40,051 nucleotides of DNA from Candidatus Latescibacterota bacterium (lineage in GTDB: Bacteria > Latescibacterota > UBA2968 > UBA8231), in contig JADZBP010000101.1 of NCBI GenBank assembly GCA_020852055.1, positions 1 through 40,051 of the forward strand, given 5' to 3'. The notes beneath the pieces were generated by a model that saw only the letters and a list, made by a program, of their open reading frames with translations, ran no database searches and was not told where the DNA came from. This document shows, piece by piece, positions 1-7,854 of the stretch (position 1 is the first letter of the stretch; each line of letters begins with the position of its first letter). The position numbers and the translations under genes are program-made.

Positions 1-808
1 CGGCCAGGGGATTGGCGTGGTTGAGGGGCAGCTGGGTGTTGGCGTTGCGCACGTTGACGAAGGTGAGGCCCAGGTGGGCGGGGCCAGCCGGCCGGAACTC
101 GGCGTGCCCGCCGGTCAGGTGGGTGGCGTCGGTGCGCGCCCCGCTCAGCGAGGCCCCCCCCGAGGAGCCGGGTGAGGGCGGCGTGGGGCCATTCGGGCCG
201 GTGGGCCGCGCCAGCAGCAGGGTGGCCGCGTACCAGTTGGTGGACCAGTCGAGGCGCAGCCCGTTGAAGCGGGGTTTGGCAAAGGTCAGGGGGGTGAAGG
301 TGGTGGCGATCTGGTCGCCCACCATCAGCCGGTACACCCCGCCGCCCTTCTTGTCGGAGGCGATCACCAGGCGGTTGAAGAAGGCATTGTAGGCGCTGAA
401 GTCGGTGGAGGTGTTGCGGGTATCACCTCGGGGGGTGAGCACCGGCACCTTGATGATCTCGTCGCCCTTGGCGCCGGGTTGCTGCTGGGTCCACGAGTAG
501 ACCAGCCAGCCCCGGCCCAGCGGACTGCCCAACACGTCGTAGTACTCGTAGCCTTCGAGCAGGGCGTTGACGTACCGGGCGTAGGCGGCGCGGGAATAGC
601 GGGTGTCTACCTGCTGCCAGGGCTGGGCATAGAGATCGGGCAGATGGAGGGGGCTGTACCAGCGGTGCACCTCCGGGGCGATATAGTCCACCTCGTAGCG
701 GGCGGCGACCTGGCTGTCGCGCGGCAGCCCCAGGTCGCCCCGCGACAGGCCGGGGTTCTGGGCGCGGGCCAGCGAGGCCAGCAGCAGGAGGAAGAGGGCG
801 GCCCGCAT
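1..808 (-). CDS. Secreted protein of unknown function, C-terminus beyond window
   Basis: The frame is open from an ATG at 808 to the window edge, giving at least 269 residues without a stop. The N-terminus MRAALFLLLLASLARAQ is a textbook signal peptide. The mature part is rich in Tyr, Trp and Asn (for example VDYIAPEVHRWYSPLHLPDLY) and reads like the start of a large cell-surface or outer-membrane-associated protein, but I do not recognise a family. Its ATG overlaps the TGA stop of the upstream gene (TGATG at 810-806), so it is very probably translated by coupling to that discoidin-like secreted protein and may work with it at the surface. A Gly/Ser/Pro-rich stretch occurs at about residues 205-225. 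Function is unknown; gene reality is well supported by signal peptide, coupling and uninterrupted frame. Confidence 0.75.
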   Translation of the reverse strand, partial: MRAALFLLLLASLARAQNPGLSRGDLGLPRDSQVAARYEVDYIAPEVHRWYSPLHLPDLYAQPWQQVDTRYSRAAYARYVNALLEGYEYYDVLGSPLGRGWLVYSWTQQQPGAKGDEIIKVPVLTPRGDTRNTSTDFSAYNAFFNRLVIASDKKGGGVYRLMVGDQIATTFTPLTFAKPRFNGLRLDWSTNWYAATLLLARPTGPNGPTPPSPGSSGGASLSGARTDATHLTGGHAEFRPAGPAHLGLTFVNVRNANTQLPLNHANPLA

Positions 809-3321
809 CAGTAGGCCACCCCCACCAGGCGCACCACCTCGGTGTGGCTGCGGGCGGCGTCGGTGTCGATGCCGGCGCGCACCAGGTACAGCCCCGGCGG
901 CTGCAGCACCCCCTGCTGGTCGCGGCCGTCCCAGACCAGGCGGTGCAGACCGCTAGCGCGGGGCACCTCCAGCGACAAGTCGCGCACCTGCTGGCCGGCC
1001 AGGTTGTAGATACCCGCGGCGATGCGTTTGGGGCCTTCGAGCACAAAGACCTCGAGGTCGATGGCCGCCTGGTCGTTGATGCCGTCGCCGTTGGGGGTGA
1101 AGACCGGCGGGGTTACCGCCACCTTGCCCAGCGGCGTGGTCTGCTGCAGGTCGGCGCGGGCCACCAGGGACTGGCTGGCCACCAGGGAGGTGGCTTCGCC
1201 GGCGGCGGCCTCCTGGACCACTCCGGGCTGGGCGCGCCGGCGCAGTTGCGCGCCGAAAACGGTGTTGCCGAGGAAGACCCGGGTGCGGAAGCGGATGGCG
1301 TAGAGCAGGTCGCTGCGGCTGGCTGCCTGGGGGAAGACCAGGGAGAGGGTCCCCTCCGGACTGGTTTCGCTCTGCAGGGCGCCGGGCCAGAGCTGGCGCG
1401 AGCGGTTCAGGCGCTCGTCCTGGCCGGCCCGGACCGAGACCAGTTCGATGGGCGCCGAGGAGGAGGAGCGCAGTTCGATGCGGTCGAAACCGGGGTTGGT
1501 CCCGGTGAAGAGAGGCTGGAGGTAGAGGATGAACTCCTGCTCCTCGCCGGGTTTCACCCCCTCGGTGGGCCACAGCTCGGCCAGGGCCTGCTCGACCAGG
1601 GGCGGGTCGAAGTGCAGTTGCAGCCGGCGCAGGCGGGCGGCCCGCTCGGGATCGTCGCTGAGCAGGCGGACCTCGGCCAGCAGATACTGGCGCGGGTTGG
1701 GGGACTTGAAGGGTTCGCCGGATTCCAGGTAGGAAGGGGACCAGTTGCTCCAGTCGGCGCCGGGCTGGTCCTCGAAGACGATGGCCGGGCGTTCGGCCTC
1801 GGCGATCTTGTCCCAGGTGTTTTTGGTCACCTCCACCCCCCGCTCGTTGAAGTAGTGGGGGATGTGGATCAGCTCGTCGCCACTGCGGGTGCGCACCTCG
1901 ACGCGGGCCCCCGGAGAGAACTGCCCCTCCCAGGATAGGGTGGAGAGCAGCCGGCGCCGGCCTAGGCGGATCAGGGGCGAGGTCATCACCACCTCGGAGG
2001 CGTAGCCCTCGCCGTAGACCTGCACCTCGCTGAGGTTGGCGTTCTCGCGTTTGCCCGCGTCCAGCTTGAGCCGGCGCACCTCGACGAAGCGCACCTGCTG
2101 CAGGGGAAAGGTCTCCTCCAGGCGCACGAAGACCTCGCGGTTCTGCCGTTCCTCGAAGGCCCGCCAGATCTTTTCGCCGCTGGGGTCGAGGCTGCCGTCG
2201 GAGATACGCACCTGGTACGCGGGCGGGGGTTGGCCGGGGCTCAATAATAGGATACGGTCCAGCCAGTAGCGGGTGCCCAGGTCCACCTCGACCTGGTTCT
2301 CGTTTTTGATCGGGTCGTATTCGAGCAGGCTGCGGAAGGTGGAGAAGATGCCGTCCTCCACCTCGCGGGTGCGTTTGGTGGTGCCCACCCGGATGACACC
2401 GGCCCGGGGCAGGGAGCGGGTCAGGCGCACCACCTCATCGCCGGTAGTGTAGACCTCGACCTCGGCCAGGCGGGGGCGTTCGCGGCGGAAGTAACGCACC
2501 TCGCCCTGCTCGCGGGCGGGCAGGGCCTCGTAGATCTCCTGCTCGACCTGGATCTGGCGGCCCGAGCTGGTGCGGCGGAAGTAGTCGATGGCGCCCTGGT
2601 CGATGGAGTCGAGCCGGGTGTAGACCGCCGGGTCCACCTGGCGGCCGCGCACCCCGTCGCTGCCCAGGGCCTCGAAACGCAGGATCTGTGCCACCTCGCC
2701 AGTGGTGCCTGGGGCGGCGGGGCGCTGGGGCGGCACCTCGAACTCGTACTCGCGCTGGTCCTTGTTGGGCTCAGTGACCAGCCCCACCCGGAAGAATTCG
2801 CGGTTGCGCGCCTCGGTCAGGGCGATGCGGCCGTCCGAGATCAGCACCCGGAACTTGAGGAAGGGGTCGCCCTGGCCTTCGTCGGCGAAGCGCACCCGGA
2901 CGTGCTGGGCGATCACCGCCCGGCCCAGGTCCAGCTCCAGCCACCAGCGCTCCAGCGGGGCGAGGGGATCAGGTTCCCAAAAGGTGGCCGGGTCCCCGTC
3001 CATGGCCAGACTGCCGGCCTCGGGGTTGGAGCCGGCGGCCCGCACCCCGCCGGTGAGGGTATCCCCCTCGTTGATATAGCGGAAAAGGCCGGCGTCGAGG
3101 GCGGCGTTGAGTTGCCGCTGCACCAGGCGCGGTTCGACCTCACCGTTGGGCAGGATCACCCGCGCCCCTTCGGGGGCGGTCCAGGCCTGCCAGTGGGCGG
3201 CGCTGTCGACCACCACCTGGTTGGGGAGAAGCCGGTACCCTTCCTGGGCGAGGGCCCCCGTCCCCAGCCCCAGCAGGAGCAGGATCTTGGCGCTCGGGAA
3301 CCGCGTGGGGTGCTCCTTCAT
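808..3321 (-). CDS. Secreted discoidin (F5/8 type C)-like protein with FlgD-like C-terminal domain
   Basis: This is an 837-residue exported protein; MKEHPTRFPSAKILLLLGLGTG...ALAQ looks like a signal peptide. Around residues 100-180 there is a galactose-binding or discoidin-like signature: MDGDPATFWEP, then WWLELDLGRAVIAQHVRVRF. A second similar unit appears near residues 340-430 (VEVDLGTRYWLDRILLL). The C-terminus starts with FTPNGDGINDQ and ends in a FlgD/CHU_C-type Ig-like fold (IYNLAGQQV, LVWDGRDQQGVLQPPGLYLVRAG). Such tails are usual on secreted, surface-attached proteins of FCB-type bacteria. The protein probably binds a surface glycan or an envelope partner; no catalytic motif is seen. 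It is a distant paralogue of the protein at 6004-7854 (same MDGD/IDGDxAT..W motif and same tail). Its stop overlaps the next gene's ATG. Confidence 0.8.
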   Translation of the reverse strand: MKEHPTRFPSAKILLLLGLGTGALAQEGYRLLPNQVVVDSAAHWQAWTAPEGARVILPNGEVEPRLVQRQLNAALDAGLFRYINEGDTLTGGVRAAGSNPEAGSLAMDGDPATFWEPDPLAPLERWWLELDLGRAVIAQHVRVRFADEGQGDPFLKFRVLISDGRIALTEARNREFFRVGLVTEPNKDQREYEFEVPPQRPAAPGTTGEVAQILRFEALGSDGVRGRQVDPAVYTRLDSIDQGAIDYFRRTSSGRQIQVEQEIYEALPAREQGEVRYFRRERPRLAEVEVYTTGDEVVRLTRSLPRAGVIRVGTTKRTREVEDGIFSTFRSLLEYDPIKNENQVEVDLGTRYWLDRILLLSPGQPPPAYQVRISDGSLDPSGEKIWRAFEERQNREVFVRLEETFPLQQVRFVEVRRLKLDAGKRENANLSEVQVYGEGYASEVVMTSPLIRLGRRRLLSTLSWEGQFSPGARVEVRTRSGDELIHIPHYFNERGVEVTKNTWDKIAEAERPAIVFEDQPGADWSNWSPSYLESGEPFKSPNPRQYLLAEVRLLSDDPERAARLRRLQLHFDPPLVEQALAELWPTEGVKPGEEQEFILYLQPLFTGTNPGFDRIELRSSSSAPIELVSVRAGQDERLNRSRQLWPGALQSETSPEGTLSLVFPQAASRSDLLYAIRFRTRVFLGNTVFGAQLRRRAQPGVVQEAAAGEATSLVASQSLVARADLQQTTPLGKVAVTPPVFTPNGDGINDQAAIDLEVFVLEGPKRIAAGIYNLAGQQVRDLSLEVPRASGLHRLVWDGRDQQGVLQPPGLYLVRAGIDTDAARSHTEVVRLVGVAY

Positions 3322-3484
3322 GAGGCAGTCTGGACAGGTCAGGGGGTGGATAGGCGCATGGCCGGCGAAAGGGTGGCCGGCCCTCGCTGTAGCGCCACGA
3401 CGTGTTCGTTAAAGTGAAATATTCGCAACCCCCCCCTTAGAGTCCAATACCCGCGCGGTGCGCGTGCCGGCTCGCCGGGTCGGG

Positions 3485-5095
3485 TTATTTCAGCAGGGTC
3501 ATGCGCTGGGTGGCCCCCAGGTGCTGACCGACCTTCAGTTGGCAGAGGTAGACCCCGCTGGCCACCGGGGCACCGCGCTGATCGGTGCCGGCCCAGCGCA
3601 CCTGATAGGCGCCTGGTTGCAGGAGCTGGTCGGCCAGGGTGGCAACGAGTTGGCCGTTTAGACCATATACCTTGAGGCTCACCGGCGAAACCCCGCCCGG
3701 GCCCGGCACCGAGAAGTTGATGCTCGTTTCCGGGTTGAAGGGGTTGGGACTGGGGGCGGAAAGGCTGAAGGTGCCGGGCACCGGCAGGTCGAGAGCCTCG
3801 ACGGCGGTGCCCGGATCGTACAGGCTGTGGATCTGGTAGATCACCCCGGTCCGGGCGGCCGTGGTATTGTACCCGCCGGAAGGGGACATGTCGGCGACAA
3901 AGAGGTCGCGGTCGGTGGCCAGCAGCCCGTCGAGGTGGCCCACGTCGGGGCGGTCGTTGGCGACAAAGTGGAAACGGGTGCCGTCTTTGGGGTCCACGTA
4001 GACCAGGGGATTCTCCTCGTTGGCCAGGCCGCCCGAGGAGAACTTGCCGTGGAAGCCGACGAAGAGGCCCTCGTTGAGGCCGGGCGGGAAGCCGGGCGGG
4101 GCAAAGGTGATGTCCGCGGCGCCTTCGCTCTCGCTGCCGGTCTGCGGGTCGGGCAGGGGCTGAAAGGTGACCAGCGGGGCGATGCCGCCGCCGCCGACAA
4201 AAACCCCGGTGCGATAGCGGGTGTAGTTGTCGGGGAAGCCAAAGTCCTCGATGGCCCCGCCCAGGGCGTCGTTGGCGATGAAATTGAGTTCGTCGGCGCT
4301 GTGGGATTCGTTGACATCCACCAGGCCGTCGATGCCGTTGTCCTGCAGGTAGAGGTCGCCGGTGCCCGGCGCAAAGGCGAAGCCGGCGGCGTTGCGCAGA
4401 CCGGTGGCGATCTGGGTCAGGTCCGACCCGGTCACCGTCTGGCCATCGTCGCTGAGGGTGACGCGGTAGAAGCCGTCGCCATGAAGCGGCCCCTCCACCC
4501 CGATGGTGCTGGTCAGCGAGAGGGTGCGGGTGGTCACGGCGAAGTTCGCCTCGGAGCCCAACTGGAAATAGAGTTCATATCTGCCGGGCTGGCCGGCCAG
4601 GGCGCGGGCAGCCAGGGCCGAGTGGGGGTGCAGCCAGTCGCCGGAGTAGTTGATCTGGATGGAGCCAACCAGGGTCAGCGGATCGGCCGGGGTAGGGCCG
4701 GTGCGCAGGATGGAGATGGGTTTGCCGCGCCCCTGGCCGCAGGTGAAGACCAGGTCGCCGGCCATCCGCAGGGCCGACAGTCCGCCGCCTGGGACATCGT
4801 CGAAGAGCACGCTCTGGGCATCGGCCACCCCGTCGCCATCGGTGTCGGCCAGCCGGACCAGTTGCCCGGCGGTGCTGGCAAAGAAGCGGTCGCCCTTGCT
4901 GATGGCCACCAGCACCGAGCCGTCGGCCAGTTCCACCATGCCCACCGGGTAGTTCAGGCCACTGGCAAAGGTGGTGATGCGGAAATCAGCGGGGTTGACC
5001 CGTGGGTCCCCGCCGATGACCAGCTCGGCGTCGGCAGGCGGAGCGGCGAGGGCCAGGAGGGCGGTTAGGACGGAAAAGCTGAGCTGGGATTTCAT
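3485..5095 (-). CDS. Secreted glucose/sorbosone dehydrogenase-like beta-propeller with T9SS-type tail
   Basis: The 536-residue protein resembles PQQ-dependent soluble sugar dehydrogenases and L-sorbosone dehydrogenase-like propellers: ITTFASGLNYPVGMVELADGSVLVA near the N-terminus, DTDGDGVAD calcium-loop-like residues, GLRNAAGFAFAPGTGDLYLQDNG and later a VYVDPKDG strand. The ATG at 5095 was chosen because it is preceded by AAAGGA at a good distance and begins a clean signal peptide (MKSQLSFSVLTALLALAAPPADA). An upstream in-frame ATG at 5242 would run through the divergent higBA promoter and is unlikely. The C-terminus (PSPNPFNPETSINFSVPGPG, then VYGLNGQLVATL and SGVYLCQLKVG) is a FlgD-like secretion or anchoring tail. 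It probably oxidises an extracellular sugar or acts as a binding propeller. Catalytic residues cannot be assigned by eye. Confidence 0.8.
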   Translation of the reverse strand: MKSQLSFSVLTALLALAAPPADAELVIGGDPRVNPADFRITTFASGLNYPVGMVELADGSVLVAISKGDRFFASTAGQLVRLADTDGDGVADAQSVLFDDVPGGGLSALRMAGDLVFTCGQGRGKPISILRTGPTPADPLTLVGSIQINYSGDWLHPHSALAARALAGQPGRYELYFQLGSEANFAVTTRTLSLTSTIGVEGPLHGDGFYRVTLSDDGQTVTGSDLTQIATGLRNAAGFAFAPGTGDLYLQDNGIDGLVDVNESHSADELNFIANDALGGAIEDFGFPDNYTRYRTGVFVGGGGIAPLVTFQPLPDPQTGSESEGAADITFAPPGFPPGLNEGLFVGFHGKFSSGGLANEENPLVYVDPKDGTRFHFVANDRPDVGHLDGLLATDRDLFVADMSPSGGYNTTAARTGVIYQIHSLYDPGTAVEALDLPVPGTFSLSAPSPNPFNPETSINFSVPGPGGVSPVSLKVYGLNGQLVATLADQLLQPGAYQVRWAGTDQRGAPVASGVYLCQLKVGQHLGATQRMTLLK

Positions 5096-5121
5096 GAGAT
5101 CCTTTCGGTGGTCGGTGGGAG

Positions 5122-5140
5122 TGGGAATGCGGTATTCCCA
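5122..5140. promoter_or_regulatory. Inverted repeat upstream of secreted propeller gene
   Basis: Seven-base arms TGGGAAT and ATTCCCA are separated by GCGGT. The palindrome lies 27 bases upstream of the ATG at 5095, in the short region shared with the divergent higBA promoter. It could be an operator or a leader hairpin for the minus-strand gene. It has the same arm-5-arm layout as the higBA palindrome but a different sequence. Confidence 0.35.
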
Positions 5141-5195
5141 TAAGACGCCGCAAAAGAAGGAAAAGTTTGAATCTGTATGGGGAATGACCGTCTTC

Positions 5196-5224
5196 TTGTT
5201 ACCAATATGGTAACGCAGTATATT
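5196..5224 (+). promoter_or_regulatory. higBA promoter, TTGTTA-N17-TATATT
   Basis: A -35 box TTGTTA (5196-5201) and a -10 box TATATT (5219-5224) are separated by exactly 17 bases. Transcription would be expected to start at about 5230-5232, which is at or next to the higB ATG (5232). The higB message is therefore predicted to be leaderless or nearly so, in keeping with the absence of a Shine-Dalgarno sequence before higB. Confidence 0.65.
5198..5214. promoter_or_regulatory. Palindromic operator for HigA in the higBA promoter
   Basis: Perfect arms GTTACC and GGTAAC flank AATAT. The site covers most of the -35 box and the start of the spacer, where a bound repressor would block RNA polymerase. 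HigA-type antitoxins commonly autoregulate by binding such palindromes; assignment to this HigA is inference from position. Confidence 0.6.
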
Positions 5225-5231
5225 TGTCTTG

Positions 5232-5525
5232 ATGCGGATCATTGCGAAGAAAACCTTGCGGGCATTCTGGGAAAAATACCCGGATGCCGAGCAACCACTC
5301 AGGGCCTGGTACGAGATGGCCAGGATTGCGGACTGGCATACCCCGGCAGCATTGAAGGCCCAAATTCATACCGCCAGCCTGGTGGGCAACGACCGGGTGG
5401 TCTTCAACGTCGCTGGCAACAAGTACCGCCTAGTCGTCGCGGTGAACTACCCCTACCAGGCCCTGTACATCCGCTTCGTCGGCACCCACGGGCAATACGA
5501 CCAGATCAACGCTGCGGAGGTATAG
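5232..5525 (+). CDS. higB: HigB-type mRNA interferase toxin
   Basis: This is a 97-residue protein of the HigB/RelE-like family, a ribosome-dependent mRNA endonuclease in characterised members. Family features are the N-terminal MRIIAKKTLRAFWEKYPDAEQPLRAWYE, the central KYRLVVAVNYPYQALYIRFVGTHGQYDQI strand block and the small basic build. The ATG at 5232 is preceded directly by TTG at 5229; the ATG matches the expected start of family members. No Shine-Dalgarno is visible, and the promoter 10 bases upstream predicts a nearly leaderless transcript. The toxin-first order followed one base later by the antitoxin is usual for higBA. The toxin would act in the cytoplasm and be neutralised by HigA. 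Confidence 0.88.
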   Translation: MRIIAKKTLRAFWEKYPDAEQPLRAWYEMARIADWHTPAALKAQIHTASLVGNDRVVFNVAGNKYRLVVAVNYPYQALYIRFVGTHGQYDQINAAEV

Positions 5526-5526
5526 C

Positions 5527-5955
5527 ATGAAGATCAAACCGATCAAGACCGAAGACGACTATGAGGCCGCTCTGGCCGAGGTCGAGCATTTGTGGGGCGC
5601 GGAAGAAGGCACCCCAGCCGGCGACAAGCTGGATATCCTGATCACCCTGGTGGAAAAGTGGGAGGATATCCACTACCCCATTGACCCGCCCGACCCGGTG
5701 GAGGCGATTCTGTTCTACATGGAGCAGAAAGGCCTGACCCGCAAAGACCTGGAACCGTACCTGGGCCAGCGTTCTCGGGTGGCCGACGTGCTCAATCGCA
5801 AGCGGCCCCTCAGCCTGCAGATGATCCGCAACCTCCACGACCACCTGGGCATCCCCGCAGCTATCCTGCTGCGCCAAGCTCCGTTGACCAGTGAGCCCAA
5901 GAGCAAAGCGCTGCCGGTTTCCAAGACCCGCGCCCGGCGGGCCACACTGGCCTGA
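5527..5955 (+). CDS. higA: HigA-type antitoxin, HTH transcriptional regulator
   Basis: This 142-residue protein matches the COG5499-type HigA antitoxins. The N-terminal half (IKTEDDYEAALAEVEHLW, GDKLDILITLVEKWED) is typical of the family, and the helix-turn-helix lies at about residues 60-115 (AILFYMEQKGLTRKDLEPYL, then RVADVLNRKRPLS). It starts one base after the higB stop and has GGAGG at a good distance within the end of higB, so it should be translated more efficiently than the toxin. It is expected to bind HigB and to repress the promoter at 5196-5224 through the GTTACC/GGTAAC palindrome. The C-terminal tail after residue 120 is basic and probably disordered. Confidence 0.88.
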   Translation: MKIKPIKTEDDYEAALAEVEHLWGAEEGTPAGDKLDILITLVEKWEDIHYPIDPPDPVEAILFYMEQKGLTRKDLEPYLGQRSRVADVLNRKRPLSLQMIRNLHDHLGIPAAILLRQAPLTSEPKSKALPVSKTRARRATLA

Positions 5956-6003
5956 GGGTAGGATGTCGGGGGGTCTCAGCGAATAAGAGATAATGCCTCC
6001 CCC

Positions 6004-7854
6004 TCAATAGACCACCTGCACCACCCCTTGCCGGCGCTCAACCCCCACTTCGGCGTTTACTTCGATCTGATAGAGATAGATCCCCGGAGGCACCACCCTA
6101 CTCTGGTCGTCGCGGCCATCCCAGATTTGCAGGTACTGGCCGCTGCTCGCCGTGGCCGAATCCCCCTGCCGTACTTGCCGGCCAGAGAGGTCGAAAACCG
6201 CGAAAGACACCGGGGCTGGCCGGAGCAGTTTCAGCAGATTGTAGGAGACCTCAAAGAAGTCATTCGCACCATCCCCATTGGGGGTAAAGACCGCGTGGGT
6301 GATCTCGATCCCGTCCACCAGTGCCTGCCTGGGCGAGCGGAACCTCACCACCAGTTGCCCGCCCACGGACAAGGGATCAACATCCGCCTCGTCGGCAGTT
6401 TGATAGACGGTCTCCAGGCCACCCTCCTCGGGCCGCAGATCCAGGGCGCGCACCAGGAAGGGGGTACCGTCGCGGAATACACCAGCGTCGAATACCACCT
6501 GCACGAAGCTGCCGGCCTGCAGTACCCGCTGCCACAGATCTATGGTGAACCCTTCCCCTGGTTCATACACCGGGGTAAACAGCACCTCCTCATCGTCCAC
6601 CAATACCCGCTCCACTCGGCTCACCACCGCCGGGGTCGATACCTGGAGGTAACGCACCCCGGTATCTCGACGGCCCTGGTCGAACTGCATCTCCAGCGAG
6701 AGGGTAAACCCCGTCTCGACCCCAGGTTCCACCTCTATGGGGCTGATCTCCCCCTTGAGGGCCGTGGCCAGGGGGCGGCGCACGTACTCGAAAACCAAAT
6801 CCCGCAACACCAATCCTGGCTCGGAGAAGAACACCCGGAACTGCAGGTAACGCTGGGGGCCTGGCGAAAGTACCAGTCCATCCGAAACGGTCTGCCACGG
6901 GCTCCACTCGGGGTTGGGCAGGATGGGTCCTTGCTCTTCTTCTACCACCCCGATGGTCGTATAGCGGCGCAAGGCGATCTGGTCGTACTCGGCCTTGGAC
7001 ACCTGCGCCAGCTCGTCTCCCCGCTTTGAAAAATAGAGCTGAGGCTCGGCGTCTGGGCCGGTGCGGGTCTGGAGCGTGACGGGCAGACGACTCAGGTCCG
7101 CGCCGTTGGCCTTCACCTGCCCCCACACCGGCGAGCCCCCCCGCACAAAGAGAGGAATGGAGGTGAACTCCCCGGTGGGCAGGGTGCCGTCGCTATAGAG
7201 TTCCAACTCGGCGATCTCCCACGGTTCCTTCTCCAGGGAACGAAGGCAAATGTAGCGCACGTCCCGGCTGGGAAAGGAGCGGTCGATTACGCTCTCCTGG
7301 TTTGGGTAGATCTCGGAATAGCTGATGAGGGTTTTGTAATTTCCGAAGAGCACTTCGGGGATGGTTCCGTCGATGGTCCCGTCGTTGGTGCCGATTGCGA
7401 AACTGCCCAGCACCAGGCTGCGGTGCTCGGCGTCCAGGCGTGGGTAAAAACGAATGCGGTTGACCCTGAAGGTGGCCCCCAGGTCCAGGTACAATTCGGC
7501 TTGGCGCGAAAGCTCATCGTCCTCCTCCGGGTTCCAGGCCGTGGCTGCATCCCCATCTATCCAGGACTCCAAACCAGGTTTGGCCACCAGCGTCGGCAAC
7601 AGTCCACCCCCCGGTCCGGGTCTGAGCACCTGAGCCCGGATGCTGCCTTTGCGTACCAGGGACTGCGGTGCCAGGTTGGCAAAGGGCTCTGCGGGCCACT
7701 GCCAGATGGAGTCTGCGGAGACCGCCACGAAACGGGCGGATTCCTCGATCTTGTTCCACTTCTGTCCCCGCTGGCCCAGCTCCAGCAGGTCCAGGGCGCA
7801 GAGCTGGGTGGCCCACAGGTACGAGATCGCTGCGCTGAGCACTGCTCTTTTCAT
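6004..7854 (-). CDS. Secreted discoidin-like protein with FlgD-like tail, paralogue of 808-3321
   Basis: This is a 616-residue exported protein with a signal peptide in MKRAVLSAAISYLWATQLCA. A discoidin-like segment lies at about residues 85-215 (WIDGDAATAWNPE, AELYLDLGATFRVNRIRFYP, VRYICLRSLE, IAELELYSDG). A middle beta-rich region follows, and a C-terminal FlgD/CHU_C-like domain begins FTPNGDGANDFFEV and ends in PPGIYLYQIEVNA. No enzyme motif was found; a binding or structural surface role is likely. The ATG overlaps the TGA of the upstream LRR lipoprotein gene (TGATG at 7856-7852), so the two are coupled. The last 250 bases are duplicated at 10125-10387, where only this tail remains. Confidence 0.8.
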   Translation of the reverse strand: MKRAVLSAAISYLWATQLCALDLLELGQRGQKWNKIEESARFVAVSADSIWQWPAEPFANLAPQSLVRKGSIRAQVLRPGPGGGLLPTLVAKPGLESWIDGDAATAWNPEEDDELSRQAELYLDLGATFRVNRIRFYPRLDAEHRSLVLGSFAIGTNDGTIDGTIPEVLFGNYKTLISYSEIYPNQESVIDRSFPSRDVRYICLRSLEKEPWEIAELELYSDGTLPTGEFTSIPLFVRGGSPVWGQVKANGADLSRLPVTLQTRTGPDAEPQLYFSKRGDELAQVSKAEYDQIALRRYTTIGVVEEEQGPILPNPEWSPWQTVSDGLVLSPGPQRYLQFRVFFSEPGLVLRDLVFEYVRRPLATALKGEISPIEVEPGVETGFTLSLEMQFDQGRRDTGVRYLQVSTPAVVSRVERVLVDDEEVLFTPVYEPGEGFTIDLWQRVLQAGSFVQVVFDAGVFRDGTPFLVRALDLRPEEGGLETVYQTADEADVDPLSVGGQLVVRFRSPRQALVDGIEITHAVFTPNGDGANDFFEVSYNLLKLLRPAPVSFAVFDLSGRQVRQGDSATASSGQYLQIWDGRDDQSRVVPPGIYLYQIEVNAEVGVERRQGVVQVVY

